DNA from: Phycisphaerales bacterium
Lineage (GTDB): Bacteria > Planctomycetota > Phycisphaerae > UBA1845 > Fen-1342
DNA length: 64,000 nucleotides
Direction of reading: 5' to 3'
Assembly (NCBI GenBank): GCA_016710275.1
Contig: JADJXS010000001.1
Location: forward strand, 2,852,001-2,916,000
Shown: piece after piece, positions 51,715 to 61,158 of the stretch
Layout of the letters: every line of letters begins with the position of its first letter
Position numbering within the stretch: position 1 is the first letter of the stretch
The notes under the pieces: generated by a model
What the model was told of the DNA's origin: nothing
The model's database searches: none
The model's input: the letters and a program-made list of their open reading frames with translations, nothing else
Program-made: the position numbers and the translations under genes

Positions 51715-54548
51715 TCGCAGACCGCGGGAAATTCCTGGCACAGCGCGTCGCGGATGCGATTGCGGTTTGCTTCAGAAACGCCCGCTTCGGCGGCCTTCGA
51801 CAGCACCTCGCGCACAGCCCCGGCATCCCCCGATTTCGCCACGCGCCACGCCCGCCAACTCCACGCGGTCATGTGCGTCGGGTCAATCCGCAGCACGGCG
51901 TCGATCCAGCCGTCCACCAGTTGCGGCGGCAGATCGCCGCGCTTCGCGAACAGCCGCACCAGGTCGGCGTAACTGCCCGCCAGCGCCGCACGCGAGTCCG
52001 TCCCCGGCCCCAGCACCCGCCGCAGCACGTCCTCCGCCTCCTGCACGCGGTCGCACGCCAGCAGCGCAGGCACGGCCCGCAGCCGCAGCGGCGCCGCCAG
52101 CGCGTCGAATTTCTCGCCCGAGATCACCGGCAACCGTGCAATCGCGTCGCGGATCAGGTTCATCGCTGCGGCCGCGTTACGCGGGTCAGCGCGAAGCACA
52201 TACTCCGCCTGCTCCCCGAGCGCGATCGAGTGCAGCTCCGGCAGGCGCGGAATCAGCGGCTGATACAGCTCCGCGGCCCGTTCCGCGTATCCGGCGGCAA
52301 CATCATATTCCTGTCGAAGCGCCGCGACGGCCGCCGCCAGTCGATAGCTCTCGGGGGCCATCGACAGCACCAGCGAATCGAGGTCGCTGCGCGCATCGAG
52401 CGGCTCAGCCTCGGCCAGCATCCCGGACACAACGGCCTCCAGTCCGCCGGTGCGCAAATGTGCCGTCAGCGCCGCGCGCCAGTTTTCATCCGCCCAGCCG
52501 CCGCGCAGCGCGTCGCGCAGGTAGGTGGATGATTCCGCGATCGGGGCCGGATAGCGCAGGAGGGCGAGCAGCGCCTCGCGATCAACGGGTGCACGGCGGC
52601 GCTGCACCAGCCAGGCGGTGTGCGCTCTCCGCCGCCACTCGGCGGCCAGATTCGCGTCGCGCTCCTGATACAGCGTGCTCAGCATTTCCGAAGCATAGGC
52701 CTGAATGGCCTGCACCCGGCCGAAGCCCGTGGCGCGTGCGTCGAGCAGCCGCGCTGCCTCATACGCATCGCGCCCCAGCTTCGCCACCGCCTCCACGTCG
52801 CGCTGGGCGGCATCCGCGCCGCCGCGCGTTTCTTCCAGCAGCTTGACCGCCGCCAGCCGCGCCGCCTCGAAGCGCGCCTCCATCACGCGCTCGGCTGCCG
52901 CAAGCTTTCGAAAGGGCGTCAGCAGCGTCCGTTCCGCGACCAACCCGAGTCGAATCGCGTCCTGATTCCGCCCCTCGCGCATGGCGGCGGCGATCTGCGC
53001 CTCGGCCAGGACACCGAACCAGTTAGTCATGGCGGCCGTGGCGCAGCCGACCGCACCGAGTGTGACCACCAGTGCCAGCGCTGAACGCCGCAGCAGCGAC
53101 GCGGAGCGCGACTCGGCAGCCACCCCCCGCAGCGTGGCCAGCGTGTCGCCCGGCGATTGGTCGGATTCGCTCGGCGCAGCGCCCCGCAAAGCGGCCAGCA
53201 GCACACCGGCGATGCAATAGAACACCGCCTGCACACCTTCGAGCCGCATGCCGACGCCGACCAGCGCATCGGCGACGAGTGCCGCCACCGCGGCCGCCAG
53301 TCCGAGGCGCATCCATCGCGGAATCGCGGGACAATGCGCCCGGTAGAGATGTGCTCCGGTAATCAGCAGCGCGATCAACGCGCCGACATACGTCACCCCC
53401 CCCACCAGCCCGATCTCCGCCAATACCTCGAAGACCTCATTGTGTGCGTGATCGAGCCAATCGCCGGCGAAGGCCGCCGGGTCGAGCAGGCGGTCGCGCT
53501 GACTCAATTCCCCGCCGGCCATTCTCGTGAACGCACCGGCTCCGTGGCCGGAGAAAGGCCGCAGCCACCATAGTTCGGCGGCGTATTGCCAGGCGTAGAA
53601 GCGGAAGCGCATGGAGCCGCCGCGTCCGAACCCCGCCACCAGGCTCCATTGGTAGAGCCACCACGCCCCCGTTGCGAGGATCAGCACGCAGGCGGGCACC
53701 AGCCAGCGCCGCAGTCGCGGACCGGCGGCGATGAACCCCGCGACGCTCAGACCTGCGGCCAGCCCCAATACCGCGCCGCGCGAAAACGTGACGTACAGGC
53801 AGAGCAGCAGCGGGATCAGCGCGGCGCCGTAGGCCAACGCGGCGGTCCGTGTTTCCCGCGACACCGGTCCGCGCAGGCGCACCCCCGAAAGAAACCCCAT
53901 GATTGAAATGAGCGTGGCGGGCAGGATGCAGGCGGCGATCGTGCTGGGGTTGCCGATCGGAAACCCGGGGCGATGGTGCGGGTTTCGCTCGAAATAGAAC
54001 CACAGGCACAGCACCGCCCCCACGACGGACACGACCACCAGCGAATCCAGCGCCGCGCGAACATGGCGGGCATCAAGGGTCCAGGCCAGGGCCAGCGTCC
54101 ACGCGACGCTCAGTGCGTAGATTGCGGCCTGCCCGATGGCGATTCCGGGGTCGCCGGCCCAAAGGGCGCTTGCAATGGACATCGCGACCCAGCCGAGCAG
54201 CAGCGCCTGTCCGCCCAGCCACACCCCTCCGGCGTCGCGCGCTCGAATGCCGCGCACCACCCCTCGGAGGACCGCCACCGCCAGCAGCATCAGCCCGGCG
54301 ACGGCCGCGACGTGGAACACCAGCGCCTTGATCTCGACGCCGCGCGCGGTCGAGATCGACCCGCCGAGCGACATGGCCTGAATCACAACCCGCAGAACCG
54401 AGCCATCCGACCACGGTACCTGACCCGGGAAGGTCTGCTCCCCCGGAGGCGAGATCAGGAGGAACGTGCCGACGACCAGGGCGATCCAGAGCGCCAGCGC
54501 GCAGCGCGAGACGCTGTTTCCGACTCGATTGACCGACTCGATGCTCAT
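51702..54548 (-). CDS. O-antigen ligase-like membrane protein with TPR-like tail
   Basis: 948 residues from ATG 54548. About twelve membrane helices fill the first 600 residues. The Wzy_C-type loop is seen in G-H-G-A-G-A-F and D-H-A-H-N-E-V-F-E-V-L-A-E-I-G-L-V-G. Such proteins transfer or polymerise oligosaccharides on the periplasmic side. The C-terminal 340 residues are helical with TPR-like repeats (A-E-R-V-M-E-A-R-F-E-A-A-R-L-A-A) and probably face the periplasm. It stands alone, without glycosyltransferase neighbours. Confidence 0.82.
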   Translation of the reverse strand: MSIESVNRVGNSVSRCALALWIALVVGTFLLISPPGEQTFPGQVPWSDGSVLRVVIQAMSLGGSISTARGVEIKALVFHVAAVAGLMLLAVAVLRGVVRGIRARDAGGVWLGGQALLLGWVAMSIASALWAGDPGIAIGQAAIYALSVAWTLALAWTLDARHVRAALDSLVVVSVVGAVLCLWFYFERNPHHRPGFPIGNPSTIAACILPATLISIMGFLSGVRLRGPVSRETRTAALAYGAALIPLLLCLYVTFSRGAVLGLAAGLSVAGFIAAGPRLRRWLVPACVLILATGAWWLYQWSLVAGFGRGGSMRFRFYAWQYAAELWWLRPFSGHGAGAFTRMAGGELSQRDRLLDPAAFAGDWLDHAHNEVFEVLAEIGLVGGVTYVGALIALLITGAHLYRAHCPAIPRWMRLGLAAAVAALVADALVGVGMRLEGVQAVFYCIAGVLLAALRGAAPSESDQSPGDTLATLRGVAAESRSASLLRRSALALVVTLGAVGCATAAMTNWFGVLAEAQIAAAMREGRNQDAIRLGLVAERTLLTPFRKLAAAERVMEARFEAARLAAVKLLEETRGGADAAQRDVEAVAKLGRDAYEAARLLDARATGFGRVQAIQAYASEMLSTLYQERDANLAAEWRRRAHTAWLVQRRRAPVDREALLALLRYPAPIAESSTYLRDALRGGWADENWRAALTAHLRTGGLEAVVSGMLAEAEPLDARSDLDSLVLSMAPESYRLAAAVAALRQEYDVAAGYAERAAELYQPLIPRLPELHSIALGEQAEYVLRADPRNAAAAMNLIRDAIARLPVISGEKFDALAAPLRLRAVPALLACDRVQEAEDVLRRVLGPGTDSRAALAGSYADLVRLFAKRGDLPPQLVDGWIDAVLRIDPTHMTAWSWRAWRVAKSGDAGAVREVLSKAAEAGVSEANRNRIRDALCQEFPAVCDQLR

Positions 54549-54853
54549 GCAGGTCTGCTTCCGTCGGCCGGCCGCGCTGCGCCCCCGGGCCAAGCCGCCT
54601 GACCGCGGCGCAGGGGCGCTCCGGGTTCGAGCGGAAGTGTACCCGGGCGCGTGCGTCCACGACGGGTTGTGGCGAGCGCGAAGCGGACCGCGCGCCGTGC
54701 CGCAGGAGTCTGGGGCGTGTCCCATTCGCACACGCGGTTGATTCGGATGCGCCGGCGAAATAGTGCGCAAAATCGCGCCGAATTCGCTCATGGACTTCGG
54801 TGCTCAAACCGATATTGCGAGTACGAGGGATTCGCTTCGAGCACGGACGTTCG
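54549..54853. other. Divergent intergenic region ahead of murC
   Basis: No gene is recognised. The open frames crossing it are Arg/Ala-rich extensions of the flanking genes. It holds the start signals of the ligase gene on the minus strand. Confidence 0.4.
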
Positions 54854-54882
54854 TTGCCCTTCCGCCCGTCTGCGCATATTTT
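54854..54882 (+). promoter_or_regulatory. Candidate murC promoter
   Basis: TTGCCC at 54854-54859, a 17-base spacer and TATTTT at 54877-54882. The murC ATG is only 14 bases beyond the -10, so the leader would be very short. Confidence 0.35.
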
Positions 54883-54895
54883 CATCAGGTCGTCC

Positions 54896-56344
54896 ATGAC
54901 TTCCCTGGCACTCCATCCGGCCTGCGGCACCGTGGCAGAATCCATCAACCAGGCTGACTTTCGCGGCCGGCGCATCCACATGGTGGGCGTCGGCGGCTCC
55001 GGGATGTCCGGCCTGGCCGGCGTGCTGCTGCGAGGCGGCGCGCGGGTCAGCGGCTCTGACGCGCGGATGTCCATCACGCTCGCCCGGCTCGCCGATGAAG
55101 GCGTGCGCGTCTCTGTTCAGGGGGATGGGCACGGCCTGCCCGCCGACGCCGAGATGGTGGTTGCTTCCGCGGCGATTCCCGCCGATCACGCCGAGTTGCG
55201 GGCGGCCGACGAGCGCGGCATCCGCGTCCTGCGCTACGCCGAGATGCTCGGCGTGGTCATGAAGTTCAAGCACGGCGTCGCCATCAGCGGCACCCACGGC
55301 AAGAGCACGACCACCGCCTGGCTGTCGTTCGTGCTGCGCGAGGCGGGGATGGACCCCTCCTTCGTGGTCGGGGCGGCTGTGGAGCAGCTTGGCGGATCCA
55401 GCGGCGTGGGCGGCGGCGAGCACTTCGTCGTGGAAGCCTGCGAATTCAACCGCTCCTTCCTGAACATGAAGCCCACGTTCGCGGCCGTGCTGAACGTTGA
55501 GGCCGATCACCTGGACTACTACCGCGACCTCGATGAGATCGTCGGGGCGTTTCATGAGTTCCTGAACAGCATCCGCCCGGACGGCCTGGCGGTCGTCAAC
55601 GGCGATGACCCCGCCGCGCGTCGCGCCCTGAACGGGCGCGAATCAGGGATTGAGACTTTCGGCCTGTCCCCGGGCAACACCTGGCAGGCCGACGACCTGA
55701 CGCTGACCGGCGGCTGCTACGCCTTCAACGTACTCCGGCACGGGCAGATGCTCGGGCGGGTGGCGCTGAAGATCGCCGGCCGGCACAACGTCATGAACGC
55801 GCTGGCGGTGATCGCGCTGGCGTCGCGACTCGGGGTGCCGTGGGGGCCGCTGTCCCGGGCGCTGGGCGAATTCCGCGGGGCGCGGCGGCGGCTGGAGCAG
55901 CGCGGCGTTGTGCGCGGCGTGCGCGTGGTGGATGACTACGCGCATCACCCCAGCGAGATTCGCGCCACCCTTGCCGCGGCCCGCGAACGCTACACCCCGC
56001 AGCGCGTCTGGGCGATCTTTGAGCCGCACCAGTATTCGCGCACGCGCCGCCTGGCGGATGATTTCGCCACGGCCTTTGAGGCGGCCGATTGCGTCCTCCT
56101 GCCGGACATCTACGCAGCGCGGGACACGGCCGAGGATCGTGCCGCGATCAACTCCGCCCAGCTTGCGACGCGCATCCGCGCCGCCGGGACGCAGGCCGTC
56201 CACATTGCGGACCACGCCGGCATCATCGAGTATCTTGCGAAGCACGCGCGAAACGGAGACCTCGTGCTCACCATGGGCGCGGGCGGGATCGGGAAGGTGG
56301 CGGATGAGCTGGTGCAGCGGCTTGGAGGCGATCTGTCGGCCTGA
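54896..56344 (+). CDS. murC: UDP-N-acetylmuramate--L-alanine ligase
   Basis: 482 residues. Adds L-Ala to UDP-MurNAc in cytoplasmic peptidoglycan precursor synthesis. The Rossmann loop G-V-G-G-S-G-M-S-G-L-A, ATP loop I-S-G-T-H-G-K-S-T-T-T, V-E-A-C-E-F-N-R-S-F (MurC-specific), N-V-E-A-D-H-L-D-Y-Y and D-D-Y-A-H-H-P-S-E-I all fit. The start has only a weak AGG site. The last 41 bases overlap murB. Presence of murC and murB shows that this organism makes, or retains, peptidoglycan. Confidence 0.95.
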   Translation: MTSLALHPACGTVAESINQADFRGRRIHMVGVGGSGMSGLAGVLLRGGARVSGSDARMSITLARLADEGVRVSVQGDGHGLPADAEMVVASAAIPADHAELRAADERGIRVLRYAEMLGVVMKFKHGVAISGTHGKSTTTAWLSFVLREAGMDPSFVVGAAVEQLGGSSGVGGGEHFVVEACEFNRSFLNMKPTFAAVLNVEADHLDYYRDLDEIVGAFHEFLNSIRPDGLAVVNGDDPAARRALNGRESGIETFGLSPGNTWQADDLTLTGGCYAFNVLRHGQMLGRVALKIAGRHNVMNALAVIALASRLGVPWGPLSRALGEFRGARRRLEQRGVVRGVRVVDDYAHHPSEIRATLAAARERYTPQRVWAIFEPHQYSRTRRLADDFATAFEAADCVLLPDIYAARDTAEDRAAINSAQLATRIRAAGTQAVHIADHAGIIEYLAKHARNGDLVLTMGAGGIGKVADELVQRLGGDLSA

Positions 56345-57185
56345 AGTCCCGCTGCGCGACTTCACCTGGTACCGCCTCGGCGGCCCGGCCCGCTGGTTCG
56401 TCAACCCGCGCAATGACGCTGAACTGTCCGACGTTGTCACCCGTTGCAATGCCGCCGGCGTCGCCTTGCGCGTGCTCGGCCGCGGGGCGAACGTGCTCGT
56501 CCGCGATTCCGGCTTCGACGGCGCGGTGATCGCGCTGCGCCCTCCCTGCTTTGACGAGTTCACGATCGACGGCGGGCGCGTCACGGTCGGCGCCGGGGCG
56601 GACTTCACCAAGGTCGTGACGCGCACCATTCGTGCCGGGCTGGCGGGATTGGAAGCGCTGGCCGGGATTCCCGGCACGATGGGCGGGATCATCCGCATGA
56701 ATGCCGGCGGGCGGCACGGTGAGATCGCCTCCTTCGTGAGCGAGGTGCGCGTGCTGGGGGCCGACGGCGCAATCCGCACACTTACCCGCGAGCAGGTGGG
56801 CTTCACCTATCGTCACACCAATCTGGACGGCTGCATCGTGCTGGGGGCGGTACTGACTCTCTCCCCCGGCGACCCCGAAGCGCTCACCGCGCGCTTCCGG
56901 GACATCTGGAATCAGAAGTACCGGACGCAACCGCCGGTCTCCGATCGCTCCGCCGGCTGCGTGTTCAAGAATCCGCCCGGGCAATCGGCCGGCGCCCTGC
57001 TCGATCAGGCCGGCCTGAAAGGGCGGCGGGTCGGCGGGGCGACCATCAGCCCCCGCCACGCGAACTTCATCGTCGTGGACGATTCAGCCTGCGCGCAGCA
57101 CGTCCTGGACCTGTCCGACCTGGCGCGGGAGGCGGTGTTCGAGAAATTCGGCGTTCGATTGGAACGCGAGATCGAGGTGTGGTAG
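56304..57185 (+). CDS. murB: UDP-N-acetylenolpyruvoylglucosamine reductase (type II)
   Basis: 293 residues. FAD enzyme that reduces UDP-GlcNAc-enolpyruvate to UDP-MurNAc, the step before MurC. Marks are Y-R-L-G-G-P-A-R-W-F, G-I-P-G-T-M-G-G-I-I-R-M-N-A-G and the final E-I-E-V-W glutamate. The proton-donor position, Ser in the E. coli enzyme, is Cys here (S-A-G-C-V-F-K-N-P), as in many type II enzymes. ATG 56304, inside the murC end, is preceded by GAAGG. Coupled translation with murC is likely. Confidence 0.93.
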   Translation: MSWCSGLEAICRPEVPLRDFTWYRLGGPARWFVNPRNDAELSDVVTRCNAAGVALRVLGRGANVLVRDSGFDGAVIALRPPCFDEFTIDGGRVTVGAGADFTKVVTRTIRAGLAGLEALAGIPGTMGGIIRMNAGGRHGEIASFVSEVRVLGADGAIRTLTREQVGFTYRHTNLDGCIVLGAVLTLSPGDPEALTARFRDIWNQKYRTQPPVSDRSAGCVFKNPPGQSAGALLDQAGLKGRRVGGATISPRHANFIVVDDSACAQHVLDLSDLAREAVFEKFGVRLEREIEVW

Positions 57186-57228
57186 CCGTCTCCGCCCCTT
57201 CCCCCCCCTGCCGGTTTGCAGCATTCTG

Positions 57229-57237
57229 GTGATATGA
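57229..57237 (+). promoter_or_regulatory. Extended -10 promoter of livG
   Basis: TGATATGAT fits TG-N-TATnAT. It lies about 47 bases before the ATG of the ABC ATPase gene, with no matching -35. Confidence 0.45.
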
Positions 57238-57283
57238 TCCGGCCGACCCGCGGCCGACAAGCCGCGCTGTCGAGGACGTAGAG

Positions 57284-58081
57284 ATGTCGGTTGCGCCGCT
57301 TCTGGACGTGAAAGGCCTTTCGATCGCCTTTGGCGGATTGAAGGCCGTGCAGAATTTCGGGCTTTCGCTCGTGCGCGGGGCGCTGCACGGGCTGATCGGC
57401 CCGAACGGCGCGGGCAAAACGACCGTCTTCAATCTGCTCACCGGCGTTTATGCGACGCAATCGGGGAGCATGGCTCTCGGGGGACACTCGCTGCTGCGGC
57501 TGCCGCCGCACCGCATCGCGGCCGCGGGCCTTTCCCGCACGTTTCAAAACATCCGCCTGTTTCGCGACCTGACCGTGCTGGACAACGTCCGGCTGGGCTG
57601 TCACGTCCGCGGGCGCCACTCGCTGCTGCCGACGTTGCTGCGATCGGCCGGCTATCGCGCCCAGGAACGCGCCATCACCGAGCGCTGCGAGGAATTGCTC
57701 GACATCTTCGGACTGCGCGACCGGGCTTATGAAGCCGCCGGCGCGCTGCCCTACGGAGATCAGCGCCGGCTGGAAATCGCCCGGGCGCTGGCCACCGAAC
57801 CGAAGATCATCCTGCTCGACGAACCGGCGGCCGGAATGAACCCGCAGGAGAAAATGTCGCTGGCCGAGACAATCCGCGACATCCGGCGGCGCTTCGACCT
57901 CACCATCCTGCTGATCGAGCATGACATGGGGCTGGTGATGAAAATCTGCGAGGCGATCACCGTCCTGGATTACGGGCAGATCATCGCCGAGGGGCCGCCG
58001 GAACACGTGCAGAGCCATCCCAAGGTGATCGAGGCCTATCTCGGCGCCCCGGCCGAGTTGCCGGCGGGCGCGGTCGTCTGA
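57284..58081 (+). CDS. livG: ABC transporter ATPase, LivG-like
   Basis: 265 residues. Walker A G-P-N-G-A-G-K-T-T, signature L-P-Y-G-D-Q-R-R-L-E-I-A-R-A, Walker B I-I-L-L-D-E-P and the switch His in I-E-H-D-M. The long insert between Walker A and signature (S-R-T-F-Q-N-I-R-L-F) and A-A-G-M-N-P-Q-E are typical of LivG, which powers branched-chain amino acid uptake. No livF, livH, livM or binding protein is adjacent, so it is an orphan here and its partner genes must lie elsewhere. Confidence 0.92.
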   Translation: MSVAPLLDVKGLSIAFGGLKAVQNFGLSLVRGALHGLIGPNGAGKTTVFNLLTGVYATQSGSMALGGHSLLRLPPHRIAAAGLSRTFQNIRLFRDLTVLDNVRLGCHVRGRHSLLPTLLRSAGYRAQERAITERCEELLDIFGLRDRAYEAAGALPYGDQRRLEIARALATEPKIILLDEPAAGMNPQEKMSLAETIRDIRRRFDLTILLIEHDMGLVMKICEAITVLDYGQIIAEGPPEHVQSHPKVIEAYLGAPAELPAGAVV

Positions 58082-58198
58082 GCGATCCCGCGCCCGGATT
58101 CATCGCGCGCGATGGCTGCGTGAAATCCGCGTGAAGGGGCAGCGCGCGCATCGCGATCGGGGCCGATGTGATGCGCGCTCCGCTTATGATGTGCACCC

Positions 58199-59530
58199 AT
58201 GATCCGCCGGAAGAAGCTCATCGTGCCTCGAGCGTGCGTAGCCCTGCTTTGTCTCGCCGTCACCGCGTCGGCCGTCGCCGCGCCGCGCGTGATCGTGATC
58301 TCAATCGACGGGCTGAGGCCGGACGTGATCCACCCGGAGGCGACGCCGGCGCTGGCAATGCTGCGCGACGGCGGGTTGTGGGCGGCCGAAGCGCTCAACG
58401 ACCTGCCATCGGTCACGCTCCCCAATCACACGTCCATGCTGACCGGCCTGCCGACCAGTGTGCACGGCATGATCGCCAATACGACGGTGCCGGGTTTCGT
58501 GCGCTTCCCGACGATCTTGAGCACCGCCCGCGCCGTCGGCCTCAAGGCCGGTTTCTTCGCCTCGAAGACGAAGATGCGCTACCTCGCGCCGCCCTCCGAC
58601 ATCGACATCTCGTTGATCGAGTCCAATCTCGACGTGCTGGTTGATGGGGTGACGGAAGCGCTGCGAACCAATGCGGCCGACCTGATCTTCCTGCATCTGC
58701 GCGAGCCGGACTCCACCGGCCACGCCAGCGGCTGGCTGTCCTCTGAGTACCTGGACGCGGTCGCCTGGTCGGATGGGCAGGTGGCGCGGCTGGTCGAGAC
58801 GCTCGGCGACTCGCTGACGCGCCTCGATGCCGATCGGCCGACCTACCTGCTGATCACCGCCGACCACGGCGGCGTCAGCCTCAATCACTTCGAGAACGTG
58901 CCGGAGAATCGCCGGATTCCGTGGATTCTCGCCGGCCCGGACGTCATCGGCGGCCGAATCGAGCGGCCGGTGACGACGCTCGACACCGCGCCGACCGTGC
59001 TGGCTTTGCTGGGGCTGGAGCCGCAGCGCCCGCTCGACGGCTGCGCAATCGGGCCGACCACTGCGGCAACCGCGACAGCGAAGCGCAGCGCTGATTCGCC
59101 GACCGATGGGAGCGGTGCGTCCGCGAATGGGGTTCGGCCAGCGCCTGCGGAAGAACAGCGAGCGGCGCCCGGCTCCCCTGCGAAGCAGGACCATGGAGCG
59201 ATCGGCGGCCCGGGAACGGAATTGCGGCGTGCAACGCCCATGGGGCAGGGAGCGACGCAAGATGCACCGGGCGAATTATCCATTGCTGCCACGACCGGCG
59301 ACGCATCGGGGGGTTGGAAAGCTGTGACCCTCACGGCGAAGAGCGGCTCAACGGCGCAGTCGTCAGAGGTGTGCTCCTCGCGCGACGCGGTGCCGGCCGT
59401 CGGCGGGCCGTGTGCTCTGATCGGGCTGGCGGTGCCGGGCTGCGCTGTGCTGGCGCTGCGCGGCTTGGGCCGAATGCGGAATGCGGTCGGCAGTTCCGGG
59501 GGTGGGATTGTCGCACCGAGCCGAAAGTGA
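58199..59530 (+). CDS. Secreted alkaline-phosphatase-superfamily phosphodiesterase
   Basis: 443 residues with a signal peptide ending A-S-A-V-A-A. Nucleotide pyrophosphatase/phosphodiesterase motifs: V-I-S-I-D-G-L-R-P-D (metal), P-S-V-T-L-P-N-H-T-S-M-L-T-G (Thr nucleophile), H-L-R-E-P-D-S-T-G-H and I-T-A-D-H-G-G. The C-terminal 150 residues are low-complexity and end in a membrane helix followed by basic residues (V-P-G-C-A-V-L-A-L-R-G-L), which could anchor the enzyme. A TATGAT at 58185-58190 lies so close to the ATG that the mRNA could be nearly leaderless. Confidence 0.86.
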   Translation: MIRRKKLIVPRACVALLCLAVTASAVAAPRVIVISIDGLRPDVIHPEATPALAMLRDGGLWAAEALNDLPSVTLPNHTSMLTGLPTSVHGMIANTTVPGFVRFPTILSTARAVGLKAGFFASKTKMRYLAPPSDIDISLIESNLDVLVDGVTEALRTNAADLIFLHLREPDSTGHASGWLSSEYLDAVAWSDGQVARLVETLGDSLTRLDADRPTYLLITADHGGVSLNHFENVPENRRIPWILAGPDVIGGRIERPVTTLDTAPTVLALLGLEPQRPLDGCAIGPTTAATATAKRSADSPTDGSGASANGVRPAPAEEQRAAPGSPAKQDHGAIGGPGTELRRATPMGQGATQDAPGELSIAATTGDASGGWKAVTLTAKSGSTAQSSEVCSSRDAVPAVGGPCALIGLAVPGCAVLALRGLGRMRNAVGSSGGGIVAPSRK

Positions 59531-59574
59531 AGCCGGCTTGCCCGCGGCGGGGCGCGGCGCGCAGCCGAAACACT

Positions 59575-59702
59575 GTGAAATCGCGGCGGGATCGCGGCGA
59601 AAACGCGCTCGAGCGCGCGGCGGAGCATCGTGAAATTGCGGCGAAAGCGCGGCCGAGCAGGGTGAAGACGTAGCGGGATCCGGGCGAAAGCGCGGCCGAG
59701 TG
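59575..59702 (+). repeat. Degenerate tandem repeat downstream of the phosphodiesterase gene
   Basis: Three imperfect units start at 59575, 59630 and 59662. Each begins GTGAA, continues with GCGGCG or GGGCG and GAAA(A/G)CGCG, and the last two end GCGCGGCCGAG. No gene fits the 220 bases between the phosphodiesterase gene and tRNA-Pro. Confidence 0.4.
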
Positions 59703-59752
59703 GGCCGGCCGTAGCGGAATCGACGGCCGGTTCCTATGATCGGAAGAACCTT

Positions 59753-59828
59753 CGGGGTGTAGCTCAGCCTGGTTCAGAGCGCCTGGTTTGGGTCCAGGAG
59801 GTCGCTGGTTCGAATCCAGTCACCCCGA
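59753..59828 (+). tRNA. tRNA-Pro (TGG)
   Basis: Acceptor CGGGGTG/CACCCCG, D arm, anticodon stem CCTGG/CCAGG with loop TTTGGGT (anticodon TGG at 59789-59791), T arm CTGG-TTCGAAT-CCAG. The 3' CCA is not encoded. A TATGAT at 59735-59740 may be its -10. Confidence 0.94.
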
Positions 59829-59849
59829 ATTCTCTCACGGCTTCAGGCA

Positions 59850-60194
59850 CTACGCGGTTGACGCAAGCCTCAGCTCGAACAACTCACACTCGAAGACCAG
59901 CACCGCGTTGGGAGGAATCCCTGCTTCCGGGAGGCCCGCCTTGCCATAGGCGAGATGCGGCGGAACATGGGTTCGTCGCACCCCGCCGACGCGCATCCCC
60001 TCGATTCCATAGCGGACTCCGGCGACCACATGACGACGGGTGAGGTCGATCCACTCATTCTGGAGAACTTGCAGACACTCGCCGCCGCGCAGAGCGATGG
60101 TACCCGAGACCCGAGCCAGGTGTTCGCGCGTGACGAGCGGCCCCTGACCGACGCATACGTCCTCAAACTTCACGTTTCCTCTGCCGCGTGGCAT
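59850..60194 (-). CDS. FKBP-type peptidyl-prolyl cis-trans isomerase
   Basis: 114 residues. Core strands of the FKBP fold: V-S-G-T-I, G-V-R-Y-G-I-E-G-M-R-V-G-G-V-R-R, P-P-H-L-A-Y-G and I-P-P-N-A-V-L-V-F-E-C-E-L. The usual V-I-x-G-W-x-x-G is altered to V-R-Y-G-I-E-G, with Trp replaced, so the active pocket is not canonical. No signal peptide. The ATG has GGGGG six bases upstream. It lies just after a 58-bp remnant of the RHS core on its upstream side. Confidence 0.85.
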   Translation of the reverse strand: MPRGRGNVKFEDVCVGQGPLVTREHLARVSGTIALRGGECLQVLQNEWIDLTRRHVVAGVRYGIEGMRVGGVRRTHVPPHLAYGKAGLPEAGIPPNAVLVFECELFELRLASTA

Positions 60195-60255
60195 GCGATG
60201 CCCCCGTAGGTCGCATCTACCATGCTACGCGGCCGGGCACGCTTTGGTCACCTGG

Positions 60256-60313
60256 CCGCGCCCCGACGTGCACGTACCCGAAATCATACGAACCGGCCAC
60301 GCTCCCGCCCGGC
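60256..60313 (-). repeat. 58-bp remnant of the RHS core boundary
   Basis: Near-identical to 61617-61674 inside the longer RHS tip. It encodes only the D-F-G-Y-V-H-V-G stretch and then runs into unrelated sequence on the FKBP side. It marks the inner end of the RHS cassette array and is probably the scar of an old recombination. Confidence 0.8.
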
Positions 60314-60330
60314 GTGAACCGCCGGCACAT

Positions 60331-61158
60331 TCAATCGTCCGGCCGCCCGTAGCGCTGCTCGGCCCAGGAGCAAAGCGCATCAAGCTGCGCGGCGGGCGTC
60401 TTGCCGAAGTGGTTCAGTAATCTCTCTCCTACATCGAGAGGAGCGCCGGTGTTGGTGAGCCGGTCGCGGATGGAAGTCCACAGTTGCGGATGTTCTTTCC
60501 GATGTTCCAGGCAATACAGGATCAGCGCGCCATATAGCGCCCAGCGCTCCGGTCGCTCTGCATCCGGCACGCCATCGCATCGAATGCAATTGAGAAGCTC
60601 CTCGGCCTCGGCGCATCGCAGCGCTGAGCGGCATGGCGGCCACTCGTCGTGTCCTGCGAGGCGGTAGAGGAGCGACTGGCGATATCCCACACCGATCCAG
60701 GTCTCCGTTTGATCCGCTGTTCCATGACGGGCCAGAGTCAACTCGAACAGGCCGCCCGTCAACGCACCGGGCAGTTCCCGCGCTGGACGAAGCCTCGCAA
60801 GCACGACGTCCGGTTCCATGATCGTGTTCGGCAGGTACGGAGATCGCCACTCCCGCTTGCACAATCGCGACACAACCGCCGCGGCCGTTTCCAGATCATC
60901 GAAGAGCAGAACATCGGCGCGGGAATGGCGCGCTGCCCGACCAAAGTCCTCTTTCAACAGTGCACGAGCCCCCGCCATCATGAATTCGACGCTGACCGCC
61001 AGTTGCCGCGCATCGAGACGCGAACGGCCGTAGTACACCGTCCAGAACGTCTGGGTCGGAATGCTGACCCCGCCGAACTGCGGGATCATCAACTCCAGCG
61101 CCACCCGCTGAAAGTGCACGCCGACGTGCCGGCTGTACCACCTGAAGAACCCGGTCAT
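60331..61158 (-). CDS. Protein coupled to RHS tip (candidate immunity protein)
   Basis: 275 residues. Its ATG shares two bases with the stop of the RHS tip gene (ATGA), the usual arrangement for a toxin followed by its immunity gene. The sequence is helical and basic/acidic mixed, with R-W-Y-S-R-H-V-G-V-H-F near the start, a W-I-G-V-G-Y-R-Q-S-L-L-Y-R-L-A-G segment and Cys residues around A-L-R-C-A-E-A-E-E-L-L-N-C-I-R-C. No signal peptide or membrane helix. No known immunity family is recognised. Function is inferred only from position. Confidence 0.6.
   Translation of the reverse strand: MTGFFRWYSRHVGVHFQRVALELMIPQFGGVSIPTQTFWTVYYGRSRLDARQLAVSVEFMMAGARALLKEDFGRAARHSRADVLLFDDLETAAAVVSRLCKREWRSPYLPNTIMEPDVVLARLRPARELPGALTGGLFELTLARHGTADQTETWIGVGYRQSLLYRLAGHDEWPPCRSALRCAEAEELLNCIRCDGVPDAERPERWALYGALILYCLEHRKEHPQLWTSIRDRLTNTGAPLDVGERLLNHFGKTPAAQLDALCSWAEQRYGRPDD

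Noticed and set aside
54551..54791. N-terminal extension of the O-antigen ligase-like protein
   Set aside because: Residues upstream of ATG 54548 are Arg/Pro/Gly-rich and precede an evident membrane-protein start.
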